Origin: Bdellovibrio svalbardensis
GTDB taxonomy: Bacteria > Bdellovibrionota > Bdellovibrionia > Bdellovibrionales > Bdellovibrionaceae
DNA: 64,000 nucleotides
Assembly (NCBI RefSeq): GCF_029531655.1
Contig: NZ_JANRMI010000004.1
Span: 496,001-560,000 of the forward strand
Reading direction: 5' to 3'
Shown here: piece after piece, positions 34,797 to 44,014 of the stretch
Layout of the letters: the number at the start of each line of letters is the position of its first letter
Position numbering within the stretch: the stretch's first letter is position 1
Translations under genes and position numbers: made by a program
Notes under the pieces: generated by a model
The model's input: only the letters and a program-made list of their open reading frames with translations
The model's database searches: none
What the model was told of the DNA's origin: nothing

Positions 34797-34838
34797 GGCC
34801 CCGGTCGCAACCCTTCATGCACCGGGGTCTTTTTTTTT
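34797..34838 (+). terminator. Plus-strand terminator without an assigned gene
   Basis: GGCCCCGGT (34797-34805) pairs with ACCGGGGTC (34821-34829), followed by nine or more T on the plus strand. No plus-strand gene precedes it, so an unannotated small RNA or antisense transcript may end here. Confidence 0.7.
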
Positions 34839-34843
34839 AGCCT

Positions 34844-34892
34844 TACTCCGACAGAGTCGGAGTGTAGACCAGCCCGACAGAGTCGGAGTGTA
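34844..34892. repeat. Palindromic repeats (GACAGAGTC variant), one full and one partial
   Basis: A full 23-bp copy at 34844-34866 and a partial copy at 34875-34892. Both have A in place of G in the loop (GACAGAGTC). They end 7 bp after the dnaJ stop. Confidence 0.8.
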
Positions 34893-34898
34893 AGTCAG

Positions 34899-36011
34899 CT
34901 ACTTTTTACGGAATATTCCGCCCTCACCCTTCACATCCAGACCGCGAGCCTTCGCGATTTCACGCAAAAGCTTTTCCTCGTCCTTATGAAGTTTGTCTGG
35001 GAACTGCACATTCACTAAGAAGTAGATATCGCCGCGACGGCTGCCTTTCAAAGACGGCAAACCCTCACCCGCAAGTTTCACTTTGTCACCAGGCTGAGAG
35101 CCTTTTGGAATTTCCACTTTGGCTTTGCCAGTAACAGTTGGAACTTCGATTTCAGCGCCCAAAAGCATTTGCACATAAGGAACTGAAAGCTCCGCAAAGA
35201 GATCTTCATTGCGACGTTCAAAATTATTGTGCGGCTTCACGCGAATTTCCACATAGAGATCGCCCGGAGGTCCCCCCATGTAACCACCCTCGCCTTCAGT
35301 CGCCACACGCAAACGAGTGCCTGTATCGACTCCAGGAGGAATATTTAAGCGGATTTTTTTATGCTGAGCTTTACGGCCTTTGCCTTTGCACGACTTGCAC
35401 GGATGTTTAACAACAGTGCCTTTGCCATGACAGGTTGGGCAAGTTGAAGCCATCGCAAAGAAACCTTGTGAGCGAACCACCTGGCCCGAGCCATTACACA
35501 TTGGGCAAGTTTCAGGATGATGACCTTTTTCTGCGCCACTGCCTTTGCATTCACCGCAAGATTCATCGGTATCAAATTCAATTTCTTTTTCCATACCAGA
35601 GATCACGTCTTTCAACGAAACCTCTGTCACATAGCGAAGGTCAGAACCACGACGTGGTCCGTTTTGAGAACGACTTTGACGGGCACCACCGCCTCCGCCA
35701 CCAAAGAAGTCACCGAAGATATCACCAAAGTGAGAGAATATATCGTCCACATCTTGGAAGCCTTGATGACCGCCTCCGCGTCCACCGCTAAATGCCTGAT
35801 GACCGAAACGATCATACTGAGCACGCTTTTGTGGATCACTCAGGATCTCGTAAGCCCCTGCAGCCTCTTTGAATTTTTCTTCTGATTCTTTATCTCCCGG
35901 GTTCTTATCCGGATGAAATTGCATCGCCAGCTTGCGGTAAGCTTTTTTAATAACATCTGCTTCAGCGTCGCGGGCCACGCCTAAAATCTCGTAGTAATCT
36001 CTTTGTGCCAT
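34899..36011 (-). CDS. dnaJ: Chaperone protein DnaJ (Hsp40, type I)
   Basis: Co-chaperone that delivers clients to DnaK and stimulates its ATPase. The J domain has HPDKNPGD, followed by a Gly/Phe-rich region ([15 protein letters not shown]). Four CxxCxGxG zinc repeats are present ([32 protein letters not shown]), then the client-binding C-terminal domain. 370 residues. No Shine-Dalgarno stands before the ATG, and a sigma-32-like promoter ends only 10 bp upstream, so the message could be nearly leaderless. dnaJ is upstream of dnaK here, the reverse of the common order. Confidence 0.97.
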   Translation of the reverse strand: MAQRDYYEILGVARDAEADVIKKAYRKLAMQFHPDKNPGDKESEEKFKEAAGAYEILSDPQKRAQYDRFGHQAFSGGRGGGHQGFQDVDDIFSHFGDIFGDFFGGGGGGARQSRSQNGPRRGSDLRYVTEVSLKDVISGMEKEIEFDTDESCGECKGSGAEKGHHPETCPMCNGSGQVVRSQGFFAMASTCPTCHGKGTVVKHPCKSCKGKGRKAQHKKIRLNIPPGVDTGTRLRVATEGEGGYMGGPPGDLYVEIRVKPHNNFERRNEDLFAELSVPYVQMLLGAEIEVPTVTGKAKVEIPKGSQPGDKVKLAGEGLPSLKGSRRGDIYFLVNVQFPDKLHKDEEKLLREIAKARGLDVKGEGGIFRKK

Positions 36012-36020
36012 AGCATGACA

Positions 36021-36050
36021 AAATATGGTGACGATAAAGCTCCCGTCAAG
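36021..36050 (-). promoter_or_regulatory. Sigma-32-like promoter of dnaJ
   Basis: On the minus strand CTTGA (36050-36046), a 15-bp spacer, then CACCATATTT (36030-36021). The spacing equals that of the dnaK promoter. The -10 box differs from CCCCATNT at one base. It ends 10 bp before the start codon. Confidence 0.6.
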
Positions 36051-36107
36051 GGCTACGGGCTTTCTTTTCGCGAGGTTTGCCTAGATTTATGGCAATTAGC
36101 TTTTGCG

Positions 36108-36809
36108 TTACTGTTTACTGGAGACTTTCGATGCCTTCATCGAGTCAATTTTGTCCTGAAGGCGTTTAATCAGAGTTTCATCTTGGTTTGTGTCCTTCAT
36201 TTCCTGAAGGAGATTTTGCGCCAAGTCCAACTCGCCGGAGTCAGAATACAAACGTCCCGCCAAAGTGAAAACCCATGGTGGTGCACCGTTTTGACCGGCT
36301 TGAATAAGAAGCTCCGCTGCGCGTTTTTTATCTTTTACTTCGTAGAGGTAGTGGTAAGCCGCGCGGTAACTGATTGTCCAATCATGAGGCAACATTTGAA
36401 CGCCTCTTTCAAAAATCTTTGTCGCCCCCTCGAGATCCCCAACCAGCACCGTTAATGAAATGCCTCCAGCGGCATAGGCAATCCGAAAATGCGGAGCCAA
36501 CTTTGTGGTCACATCAAGCATTTGAAACATCCAAGAATTGTTCCGGCATTGACCTTCAACAATCTTCTCGTCGCAATAATCAAAGTCCTGTAGAATTCGA
36601 ATCCAGAAAACATCCGCTACAACTTCACTGTAGCCAAAACTAAATCGCTCAATTTGAGGTGGAGGCAATATCAAATGCTTTTCTTCGAATTTAACGCCAG
36701 GTCTAAGCAGGCTTGACAATACGACGAGTAAAAATGCAAAGATCCCAAGCTGAAAGCTTGAGATCTTTATTTTCAGAGTAGCGCAATGATCAGAATTATC
36801 TAATGCCAT
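36108..36809 (-). CDS. Membrane-anchored TPR-like protein next to pilA
   Basis: 233 residues. A single N-terminal membrane helix (QLGIFAFLLVVLSSLL, about residues 20-35) places the rest in the periplasm. The C-terminal 130 residues form TPR-like helices: ATKIFERGVQMLPHDWTISYRAAYHYLYEV, then AELLIQAGQNGAPPWVFTLAGRLYSDSGELDLAQNLL. A motif PPPQIERFSFGYSEVVADVFWIRILQDFDY lies between. Its start overlaps the end of pilA by 14 bp, so it is translated with pilA and probably serves the pilus. No family name is certain. Confidence 0.8.
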   Translation of the reverse strand: MALDNSDHCATLKIKISSFQLGIFAFLLVVLSSLLRPGVKFEEKHLILPPPQIERFSFGYSEVVADVFWIRILQDFDYCDEKIVEGQCRNNSWMFQMLDVTTKLAPHFRIAYAAGGISLTVLVGDLEGATKIFERGVQMLPHDWTISYRAAYHYLYEVKDKKRAAELLIQAGQNGAPPWVFTLAGRLYSDSGELDLAQNLLQEMKDTNQDETLIKRLQDKIDSMKASKVSSKQ

Positions 36810-37401
36810 CCTGAGTGTTTCTTACAACTTTATTACTATCAATAGTCCAAAAGTCATCTACGCCCGCATTTGTTGAAATTCTCGCACCAGCACCAGCTTG
36901 AAATATGTTTGCACCAGTTACGCAAGTAGCCCCCACACCGCCAGCACCAGCACACATAGCATCTGCAATCGCTGGAGGCGCAGCATTCGTAGCACCATTA
37001 ACCATTTTACAGCCTACAGTACCCGCACCCATTACCGCAGCCCCCCCCAAGCAATAAGCTGAAGCTGAAACAAATGTAACCGAAGGAATCGTACTGTACC
37101 CATTAGCGATACCGGCCTGCGTACCTACCCCAGAGAACCCAACATTATAGCGTAGATTACCTTCTGGAATATATCCAACCGCACCAAAACGACTGTCATA
37201 AACATTATACTCAGCAAAAAATGCTTTTTCCGAAGTATAAAGTGTTGATAGGTTTGTTTTAGCTTCGGTTTGGCGGGCCTTCGCAATGTATCTATTGATC
37301 GAAGGAATTGCGATCGACGCTAGTACACCAATGATCGCTACTACGACCATCAATTCTACTAGTGAGAAACCGCGTTGAGACGCGCGAGATGATTGGTTCA
37401 T
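36796..37401 (-). CDS. pilA: Type IV major pilin PilA
   Basis: Pilin subunit. A short leader of 11 residues ends in QRG, followed by FSLVELMVVVAIIGVLASIA, with the prepilin cleavage site G11/F12 and the conserved Glu at +5. The mature part is Gly/Ala-rich with four cysteines (CLGGAAVMGAGTVGC and CAGAGGVGATC) that can form disulfides. 201 residues is longer than minimal pilins. GGAGG is 7 bp before ATG, and a TTGACA at 37461-37456 is a possible -35 box. Type IV pili are needed for prey entry in Bdellovibrio. Confidence 0.95.
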   Translation of the reverse strand: MNQSSRASQRGFSLVELMVVVAIIGVLASIAIPSINRYIAKARQTEAKTNLSTLYTSEKAFFAEYNVYDSRFGAVGYIPEGNLRYNVGFSGVGTQAGIANGYSTIPSVTFVSASAYCLGGAAVMGAGTVGCKMVNGATNAAPPAIADAMCAGAGGVGATCVTGANIFQAGAGARISTNAGVDDFWTIDSNKVVRNTQDGIR

Positions 37402-37663
37402 TTAAAGACCTCCATATGTCTTAAAAAATCGTTCAATTGTTTAACAACATTAGTGTGTCAAAACTGCCTAGCAAAATCAATACACCGTCTCAGATACGAG
37501 ACTAGAAACTTTTAAATGTTTACATAATAATGTCCCCTAGCGTTTCAAAGGAACAGGCCGGAGCAACACCAGATTCACAGACCAAGTTCCAGCTTTTCCC
37601 TTCAAGCTAGACTTGCAATCTCGTAAATCGTGATCAAATTGAGTCATGGAGTAGAATAAAGAC

Positions 37664-38008
37664 ATGGGAAATAGCAACGACAACAACAATAGTAACTACC
37701 CTTTCTCCAACACGGAAGGCGACTCAGCTGTACAATCTGTCCCAAAACTGGACACTCCAAAGATGTACAAGGTGATTTTGCTCAATGACGACTACACGCC
37801 CATGGATTTCGTGGTTCTTGTATTGCGTCGATTTTTTGCGAAAACAGAAGAGCAAGCCACGCAAATAATGTTAGATGTACATAAGAAGGGTGCCGGAGTT
37901 GCTGGAGTCTTTAGTCTAGAGATAGCAGAGATGAAAGTAATGCAAGTGAACCAATTCGCGCAGCTCAACCAGAACCCGCTTAAGAGCACACTGGAGGAGG
38001 AACCATGA
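37664..38008 (+). CDS. clpS: ATP-dependent Clp protease adaptor ClpS
   Basis: N-end-rule adaptor for ClpA. The core is [24 protein letters not shown] with the binding pocket [11 protein letters not shown], and the later [21 protein letters not shown]. 114 residues; the 30-residue N-terminal extension ([19 protein letters not shown]) is longer and more Asn-rich than usual. Its stop overlaps the clpA start by 4 bp, so the two are coupled. It is divergent from pilA. Confidence 0.95.
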   Translation: MGNSNDNNNSNYPFSNTEGDSAVQSVPKLDTPKMYKVILLNDDYTPMDFVVLVLRRFFAKTEEQATQIMLDVHKKGAGVAGVFSLEIAEMKVMQVNQFAQLNQNPLKSTLEEEP

Positions 38009-40347
38009 TGAGTCGAGAACTTGAACGAAAACTTGGTGAAGCGACGGAACTTGCAAAACGCCATCGTCATGAGTTCGTAACTCTGGAGCACATTCTTTTA
38101 GTGCTTTCCGAGTCCCCGATCATGGTGGAAATCCTTGAAGCCTGCGCCGTCAACGTGCAGAAGCTTCGTCAGGATTTGCGTGATCATTTGAAAGTGGGAA
38201 TCCCGCAAATTACGGATGATCAGTTGTCATCCTATGGCGGCTTCGACACGTGGAATCCTGAGTTCACACTGGCTTGTCACCGCCTGATTCAACGTGCAGC
38301 AATTCAAATGAAAAGCGCTGGACGCAATCAGATCAGCGAAGGCAGTTTGTTGGTTTCTTTATTCTATGAGCAGGACTCTCACGCGACATTTGCACTGGCG
38401 CGCCAGGGACTTACTCAATTCGATATTATTAATTATATCTCGCACGGAATTACCAAAGACGGAAAAGAACATGACGTTCCACCCGCTTCATCTCGCCAAG
38501 ACTATCAGCAACCACAGCAAAATGGTCAGGACAGTTATGAAGAAGGACGCGGCTCCCCTCTTGAAAGTTTCTGTGTGAATTTAAACGAACGCGCTCGTCA
38601 GGGCAAATTAGACCCTCTGATTGGCCGAGAAGATGTTTTGGCAAGAACAGTTCAAGTTCTTTGCCGACGCACGAAGAACAATCCTTTGCTCATCGGTGAA
38701 CCGGGTGTTGGTAAGACCGCCATCGCGGAAGGACTGGCGCAAAGAATTGTATCTGGGGATGTGCCAGAGAAACTAAAAAACGCGGTGATCTATTCTTTGG
38801 ATCTTGGCGGTTTGCTGGCAGGAACAAAATTCCGCGGTGACTTCGAGGGCCGTCTTAAAGCGGTCGTAAAAGAAATCGCTAAACGTCCGAATACAATTTT
38901 ATTTATTGATGAAATTCACACGATTGTTGGTGCGGGTGCTACCAGCGGCGGCTCGATGGATGCTTCTAACTTATTGAAGCCGGCCCTCGCAAGCGGAGAA
39001 ATCAGCTGCATTGGCTCAACAACTCATACTGAGTATCGTCAGTATTTCGAAAAAGATCGCGCACTGAATCGTCGCTTCCAAAAAATCGACGTCAATGAAC
39101 CTTCTAATGAAGATTGCGTTAAAATTCTTCAAGGACTGCGCAAGTCTTATGAAGAATTCCATAAAGTTAAATTCACTGATGAGGCCCTCAAATCAGCAGT
39201 GGAACTTTCGCAAAAGCATATTCACGGAAAACTTTTGCCCGACAAAGCCATCGACGTTTTGGACGAGGCCGGAGCCCACTTCCGCTTGAAAAATGAAGCC
39301 GCGGAAGACATTAAAATTGATATCCCTGAAATTGAGGAAGTCATTGCCAAAATGACCGGCCTCCCAGTGGCAAGTATTTCTTCTACAGAAAAATCTCAAC
39401 TTAAAGATTTGGACAAAAAACTCAAAGCCCTTATCTTTGGTCAAGATGAAGCTATTGACCGTCTGGTTAACAGCATTAAATTCTCACGCAGCGGACTGGG
39501 TCGACCTGAAAAACCTATTGGCAGCTTCCTTTTCACCGGCCCCACTGGCGTCGGCAAAACCGAAGTGTGTCGCCAACTCGCGACGATCATGGGTGTTCAC
39601 TTTGAACGCTTTGATATGAGTGAGTACATGGAGAAACATGCCGTTTCAAGATTGGTCGGAGCGCCTCCGGGCTATGTGGGCCATGAAGAAGGCGGTTTGC
39701 TGACAGAAGCTGTGACGAAACACCCTTACTGCGTGCTACTTCTTGATGAGATTGAAAAGGCTCATCCCGATATCACGAATATTTTATTGCAGGTTATGGA
39801 TGCGGGTCGCTTGACTGACAGCAATGGTCGCGTGGCCGTCTTTAAAAATGCGGTCATTGTGATGACTTCAAATGCGGGAGCAATGGAAACATCCCGTGGA
39901 TCCATCAGTATGGTTGAAGAAAATCGCAGCTCGCTATCAATGGATGCGATCAAGAAAGCATTTGCTCCTGAGTTCATCAATCGCTTGGATGCGGTGGTGT
40001 CATTTAAAGATCTCAGTGAGGACATGGTTTTGAAAATCACTCAGAAATTCGTGAACGAGTTGAAGATGACTTTGCTCACGAAAAAAGTAGAGCTGAATGC
40101 AACTCCTGATGTGATCAAATGGCTGATGAAAAAGGGCTATGACAAAGTTTATGGCGCACGTCCCCTTGCTAGATGTGTGGATGAACACTTGAAAAAAGCT
40201 CTTGTAGATGAACTTTTGTTCGGACGACTTGTCGACGGTGGACGTGTCAATGTGGAACTCGAAAAAGATGTTTTGAAGTTCCATTTTAGCACCACTTCCA
40301 ACGGCGGAACTGGACAAAAGAATCAGAAGCAACCAGTCACGACATAG
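38005..40347 (+). CDS. clpA: ATP-dependent Clp protease ATP-binding subunit ClpA
   Basis: Unfoldase for ClpP. The N-terminal double Clp repeat ([15 protein letters not shown]) is followed by two AAA+ modules: Walker [10 protein letters not shown] near residue 230, Walker [13 protein letters not shown], and a second Walker [10 protein letters not shown] near 510, with [12 protein letters not shown]. 780 residues is the ClpA length, without the ClpB middle domain. ClpS is encoded just upstream; clpP is not in the window. Confidence 0.97.
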   Translation: MMSRELERKLGEATELAKRHRHEFVTLEHILLVLSESPIMVEILEACAVNVQKLRQDLRDHLKVGIPQITDDQLSSYGGFDTWNPEFTLACHRLIQRAAIQMKSAGRNQISEGSLLVSLFYEQDSHATFALARQGLTQFDIINYISHGITKDGKEHDVPPASSRQDYQQPQQNGQDSYEEGRGSPLESFCVNLNERARQGKLDPLIGREDVLARTVQVLCRRTKNNPLLIGEPGVGKTAIAEGLAQRIVSGDVPEKLKNAVIYSLDLGGLLAGTKFRGDFEGRLKAVVKEIAKRPNTILFIDEIHTIVGAGATSGGSMDASNLLKPALASGEISCIGSTTHTEYRQYFEKDRALNRRFQKIDVNEPSNEDCVKILQGLRKSYEEFHKVKFTDEALKSAVELSQKHIHGKLLPDKAIDVLDEAGAHFRLKNEAAEDIKIDIPEIEEVIAKMTGLPVASISSTEKSQLKDLDKKLKALIFGQDEAIDRLVNSIKFSRSGLGRPEKPIGSFLFTGPTGVGKTEVCRQLATIMGVHFERFDMSEYMEKHAVSRLVGAPPGYVGHEEGGLLTEAVTKHPYCVLLLDEIEKAHPDITNILLQVMDAGRLTDSNGRVAVFKNAVIVMTSNAGAMETSRGSISMVEENRSSLSMDAIKKAFAPEFINRLDAVVSFKDLSEDMVLKITQKFVNELKMTLLTKKVELNATPDVIKWLMKKGYDKVYGARPLARCVDEHLKKALVDELLFGRLVDGGRVNVELEKDVLKFHFSTTSNGGTGQKNQKQPVTT

Positions 40348-40365
40348 CTACGACCGCTCCGGGTA

Positions 40366-40394
40366 TTGACAATTCCTAAAGAGGCATCACAATT
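40366..40394 (+). promoter_or_regulatory. Probable sigma-70 promoter of htpX
   Basis: TTGACA (40366-40371), 17-bp spacer, ACAATT (40389-40394). The ATG is 25 bp further, with AAAGGAGTG before it. The -35 is perfect; the -10 is a moderate match. Confidence 0.55.
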
Positions 40395-40419
40395 AGGGTG
40401 TCTCTTAAAGGAGTGATCT

Positions 40420-41316
40420 ATGGCATTTTTTAAACGTATCGGTTTGTTCGTCCTCACAAACGTTCTTGTGATGGTAACAATTGGTATAGTGTGGTCTATC
40501 GTAAGCCATTTCTTGGGTCTTGCGGGTCTTAACTCTTACATTCCGTTCCTCATGGCATTCTGTCTTGTATGGGGTATGGGCGGCGCCTTCATTTCTTTGC
40601 TGATGTCCAAGTGGATGACAAAGATGTTCCATGGCGTGCAAATTATTGATCCACAAAATCAAAACCCAGAATTGCGTTCTCTTGTTAACACAGTTCATGA
40701 ACTCGCTCGTCGCGCGAAGCTTCCTAAGATGCCTGAAGTCGGTATCTATGAATCTCCGGACGTGAATGCATTTGCCACAGGTCCTTCAAAAGGAAACGCC
40801 CTCGTTGCGGTTTCTACGGGTCTATTGCAAAGAATGTCTAAAGATGAAGTCGAAGGCGTTCTGGGCCATGAAGTGGCGCATATTGCGAATGGCGACATGG
40901 TTACTATGACTTTGATCCAAGGTATCGTGAATGCCTTCGCTATGTTCTTCTCTCGTATCTTGGCGGGCCTTGTGGCTTCCAATGTCGACGAGAAATTCCG
41001 CGAAATCGTGCGCTTTGCCGTAACGATCTTAGGCGACATTGCTTTCACAATGCTGGGATCTATCGTCGTGAACTACTACTCTCGCAAGCGTGAGTTTAGA
41101 GCTGACATCGGTGGCGCTAAGTTTGCGTCTCGCGAGAAAATGATTGCGGCTTTGAGAAAATTGCAAGCGGCTTACGAATTGCCAATTCCGGCAGATGATA
41201 CGGCAACTGGCACATTGAAGATTTCAAACCGCGACAAAGGCGGCTTGGCTGGACTTTTCATGACCCATCCCCGCCTTGAAGATCGTATCGATGCTTTGCA
41301 ACGTGCAAGAATCTAG
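40420..41316 (+). CDS. htpX: Membrane zinc metalloprotease HtpX
   Basis: Inner-membrane M48 protease that removes damaged membrane proteins, in concert with FtsH. The zinc motif HEVAH is in LGHEVAHIANGD, with the third ligand Glu in RKREFRADIGGAKFAS. Two N-terminal helices (LFVLTNVLVMVTIGIVWSIV and SYIPFLMAFCLVWGMGGAFI) and two more behind the active site. 298 residues. Its last codons are included in a 23-bp tandem duplication that runs past the stop. Confidence 0.96.
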   Translation: MAFFKRIGLFVLTNVLVMVTIGIVWSIVSHFLGLAGLNSYIPFLMAFCLVWGMGGAFISLLMSKWMTKMFHGVQIIDPQNQNPELRSLVNTVHELARRAKLPKMPEVGIYESPDVNAFATGPSKGNALVAVSTGLLQRMSKDEVEGVLGHEVAHIANGDMVTMTLIQGIVNAFAMFFSRILAGLVASNVDEKFREIVRFAVTILGDIAFTMLGSIVVNYYSRKREFRADIGGAKFASREKMIAALRKLQAAYELPIPADDTATGTLKISNRDKGGLAGLFMTHPRLEDRIDALQRARI

Positions 41317-41338
41317 CCTTGCAACGTGCAAGAATCTA
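41296..41338 (+). repeat. 23-bp tandem duplication at the htpX 3' end
   Basis: TTGCAACGTGCAAGAATCTA occurs at 41296-41315 and again at 41319-41338. The first copy contains the htpX stop (TAG at 41314-41316); the second would read outside the gene. Confidence 0.8.
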
Positions 41339-41374
41339 AGAGTTAGATCTTAGGTCATTATCAGTTTTTATACA

Positions 41375-41407
41375 AAACGCGCATCCTGAACAGATGCGCG
41401 TTTTTTT
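41375..41407 (+). terminator. Rho-independent terminator of htpX
   Basis: AAACGCGCATC (41375-41385), loop CTGAACA, GATGCGCGTTT (41393-41403), then more T. A strong plus-strand terminator about 60 bp after the htpX stop. Confidence 0.92.
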
Positions 41408-41476
41408 ATTTTAAAGATTACAAAAAAACTAACCGTCAAGGTTGTCCTTACCCCTTTGAGAGCGTAAGCTTTCTTC

Positions 41477-43642
41477 ATGCCACGAATTATCATTGCCCTG
41501 TCTTTTATTTCAGTACTTATGGGATGCACGACCACTTCGCGCATCGACACCCGCATTGAGAAACATCTCAACCCGCCTTTGCCAAGTTTTCTTGCAAAGT
41601 GGAAGAATGCAACTCCTGCGCAATTGGAAAAACTTGCAGTCGGTTCAAACGAGAATAATATTTTTTGGTGGAAGACCTACACACTCAGTCTTGTGAAAAA
41701 AACTTCTACTCCAGCTGAGTCCTGCACTGGCTTCAAAACACTTTCGGAAATTCAAGAATTTCCACTACATGATCTTGCGTTACTTCGTGCCTATGAAGTT
41801 TGCCCTAACAACGAAAAGCTTAATCCACTTCCTCAAGCTGTGACTCCTTGGTACCGCAATCTTTACGCGGACATCAAATTGAAAGAGTCTTTAGAAACTC
41901 CCGATCTAAAAGATGATTTGGATGCTTATCTTGAAAAAGCCAAGCTTGAATCCAATAAGAAAAACAAAGAAGACTATCTTTTGAAGTCGCTGCTGTTGGC
42001 GCAAAAGTTAGAGCTAAAAGATGAAACGGAACAAGTTCAAACGCAACTTTATAGAAACTCCCCGCGCCTAAATCCCGCTCCGACGTTTAAGGATCTCAGC
42101 GCTGTTGCGATGGACTATCGATTCCATCGCGATTTCGATAAAGCTCTTGGAACTTACAAAAAAATCATCGCAAGCAAAGAAGCGACAACAGATGACAAGT
42201 TTCAGGCCTTCAAAAATATTCGCATGACTTATAAGGTGGCACAACGCCGTCAAGAATATATCAACGCGTCGTCAGATTTAGTGAATTGGTCAAAAAAGCA
42301 ATTCAAGGCCAATAAAAAAGACAAACGTGTGATCGCAAGATTTCACGACACCCAGGTTCTTTTTGCTCGTACACTTTGGACTGAGGATCAAAGCACTCAA
42401 GCCATGAAGGTACTTAACGAAACACATAAGCTTCTGCGCGGCTTGTACCCTATGGATGAGGTCTATTTCATCATGGGTCGCATGGAAGAGGAAAAAGGCA
42501 ACTTCGCAAAGGCCCTTGAATATCTGGAGGCCAGCTACGAACAACCTGTCAGCATGGCCGGCTTGCGCGACAAGATCGTTTGGTTAAAGTCCTGGAACTA
42601 CTACAAGCTTGAGAAATGGGCAGAAGCTCGCAAAAGCCTCGAGCAAATGAAAGAAGTTACCAAAGAGCCTTCTGATATGGCCAAGGCTCGCTTCTGGTTG
42701 TCGCGCACTTTAAACAAGCTCAACGACCGCCCTGCTGCCACTTCCGAGCTTGAGATGCTCTCAAAAGAAGACCCTCTTGGTTATTATGGTATGCTGGCTT
42801 ACCGCGAATTGGACCGCGAATTCCCTGCGGTTAAAAATGATACTGATGAGACGATGAATTTGAGCCTTTTGGGCGTCAATGAACTGGATCCACAACTTCG
42901 TCAAAATATTGAGTGGTTGATCGCAGTGAATGAAAAGCCTTTTGCGGAAAAAGCTTTAAATCAAGCTGCCGACGAACTTAAGAAAAACAATGTCACTTCC
43001 GAATCCACTTGGTTGACGATGTCTTCAGGCTTCGCTCGAGCGGGTTTGTATCTACCCTTGTTCTCAACTATCGGCGCCTTACAACCTGAAGTGAAAGATC
43101 AATTGCAAAAAGATCACCCAGATCTCCTCTTCCCTCAACCCTATCGTGATGTGGTTGACAAGGCTTCGCAAAAAAGTGGCACACCCCGTGAGTTCATTTA
43201 CTCTATCATTCGCCAGGAGTCCGCATTCAACCCTGAGGCACGCAGTCCAGCGGATGCTTTTGGTTTGATGCAATTGTTACCAAGCGTGGCGAAGCAACTC
43301 GCTGTACAAAACAAGCTTGAATACAAAGAGGCCAATGACTTGTTTAAGCCTGAAATCAATATTCCCTTGGGTGCTTTTGAATTGAAGACTTTAATGAAAA
43401 AGTACAACAATCAGTACATCCTGGCGGTCTCTGGCTACAACGCGAACGACAGCGCCATTCGTGGGTGGTTGAAGACGCGCTTCCGTCCGGACTCTGTGGA
43501 GTTCATCGAGGAAGTTCCTTACGAGGAAACACGCGCTTACATCAAACTGACCATGCGCAATTATGTTTTCTATCAGCGCCTCCTGAGCCCTGGAACGAAC
43601 ATCAAGTTCCCTGAGGAATTGTTAAAACTGAATCGACCGTAA
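41477..43642 (+). CDS. Soluble lytic murein transglycosylase (Slt family) lipoprotein
   Basis: Cleaves peptidoglycan glycan strands to anhydro-muropeptides. The lipobox is LMGC. A long superhelical TPR region (residues 120-570) precedes the GEWL-like domain: YSIIRQESAFNPEARSPADAFGLMQLLP, with catalytic Glu in RQESAF and the AFGLMQ motif, and later YNANDSAIRGWL. 721 residues is close to the Slt70 layout. It is lipidated, unlike E. coli Slt70. Wall-cutting enzymes are used by these predators on self and prey walls; which applies here is not known. Confidence 0.93.
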   Translation: MPRIIIALSFISVLMGCTTTSRIDTRIEKHLNPPLPSFLAKWKNATPAQLEKLAVGSNENNIFWWKTYTLSLVKKTSTPAESCTGFKTLSEIQEFPLHDLALLRAYEVCPNNEKLNPLPQAVTPWYRNLYADIKLKESLETPDLKDDLDAYLEKAKLESNKKNKEDYLLKSLLLAQKLELKDETEQVQTQLYRNSPRLNPAPTFKDLSAVAMDYRFHRDFDKALGTYKKIIASKEATTDDKFQAFKNIRMTYKVAQRRQEYINASSDLVNWSKKQFKANKKDKRVIARFHDTQVLFARTLWTEDQSTQAMKVLNETHKLLRGLYPMDEVYFIMGRMEEEKGNFAKALEYLEASYEQPVSMAGLRDKIVWLKSWNYYKLEKWAEARKSLEQMKEVTKEPSDMAKARFWLSRTLNKLNDRPAATSELEMLSKEDPLGYYGMLAYRELDREFPAVKNDTDETMNLSLLGVNELDPQLRQNIEWLIAVNEKPFAEKALNQAADELKKNNVTSESTWLTMSSGFARAGLYLPLFSTIGALQPEVKDQLQKDHPDLLFPQPYRDVVDKASQKSGTPREFIYSIIRQESAFNPEARSPADAFGLMQLLPSVAKQLAVQNKLEYKEANDLFKPEINIPLGAFELKTLMKKYNNQYILAVSGYNANDSAIRGWLKTRFRPDSVEFIEEVPYEETRAYIKLTMRNYVFYQRLLSPGTNIKFPEELLKLNRP

Positions 43643-43666
43643 AGCAAAATAGAAAGCTTTACTATT

Positions 43667-43700
43667 ACCCACAATTCTGACGAGTTGTGGGTTTTCCTTT
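43667..43700 (+). terminator. Rho-independent terminator of the transglycosylase gene
   Basis: ACCCACAA (43667-43674) and TTGTGGGT (43685-43692) form an 8-bp stem, followed by TTTTCCTTTT. Confidence 0.85.
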
Positions 43701-43759
43701 TAAGGATCTCGCGTTACTTTTTGCCGCCAAAAAAATAGATGACGGCCTCCTTTACAACT

Positions 43760-43790
43760 GAAGAAGCAATGCAACACCGGCGCCGAAAGT
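43760..43790 (+). repeat. 31-bp intergenic repeat, copy 2
   Basis: Matches the minus strand of 24898-24928 with one difference. It includes ACACCGGCGCCGAAAGT with the palindrome CGGCGCCG. Confidence 0.75.
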
Positions 43791-43937
43791 AAACTTACTG
43801 CTGGCAGAAGAAATCACTCTCGCTCATTGCGGCACAGTCTAGTCCAGAGCCTTGCTTTGCGAGTCCTTCAATCATGAAAACAAGGTTAGCAACGACTTGA
43901 TTGTCTCACTTTGAAACACGGAAAGACTTTAAAAATG

Positions 43938-43965
43938 CTTCATCACTGCTTCATCTCTCTTCATC
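43938..43965 (+). promoter_or_regulatory. Three phased CTTCATC direct repeats
   Basis: CTTCATC occurs at 43938, 43949 and 43959, at 11- and 10-bp periods, i.e. on one face of the helix. This spacing is typical of OmpR/PhoB-type response regulator boxes. The subtilisin gene starts 49 bp downstream. Confidence 0.45.
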
Positions 43966-44014
43966 TCAGTGTGAATCTGCCGATAAGTCCTACTAGTGAA
44001 AGGGGAACAATTTC

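Larger units (their letters stand above)
34534..34898. other. Gap of 365 bp between dnaJ and dnaK
   Basis: No protein gene is supported. It holds the dnaK promoter region, the dnaJ terminator, a plus-strand terminator with no known plus-strand gene before it, and a tandem palindromic repeat. A small plus-strand RNA ending at about 34838 is possible. Confidence 0.6.
43643..44014. other. Gap of 372 bp upstream of the subtilisin gene
   Basis: No gene is supported. It contains a terminator (43667-43700), a 31-bp repeat shared with 24898-24928 (43760-43790), three phased CTTCATC repeats (43938-43965), and GCCGATAA at 43979-43986, which matches the -10 consensus of the flagellar sigma factor. A convincing -35 for the latter is missing. 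Confidence 0.65.

Noticed and set aside
34700-34840. tRNA-like stems between dnaJ and dnaK
   Set aside because: The two stems do not give an acceptor/T-arm/anticodon arrangement; they read better as two terminators of opposite direction.
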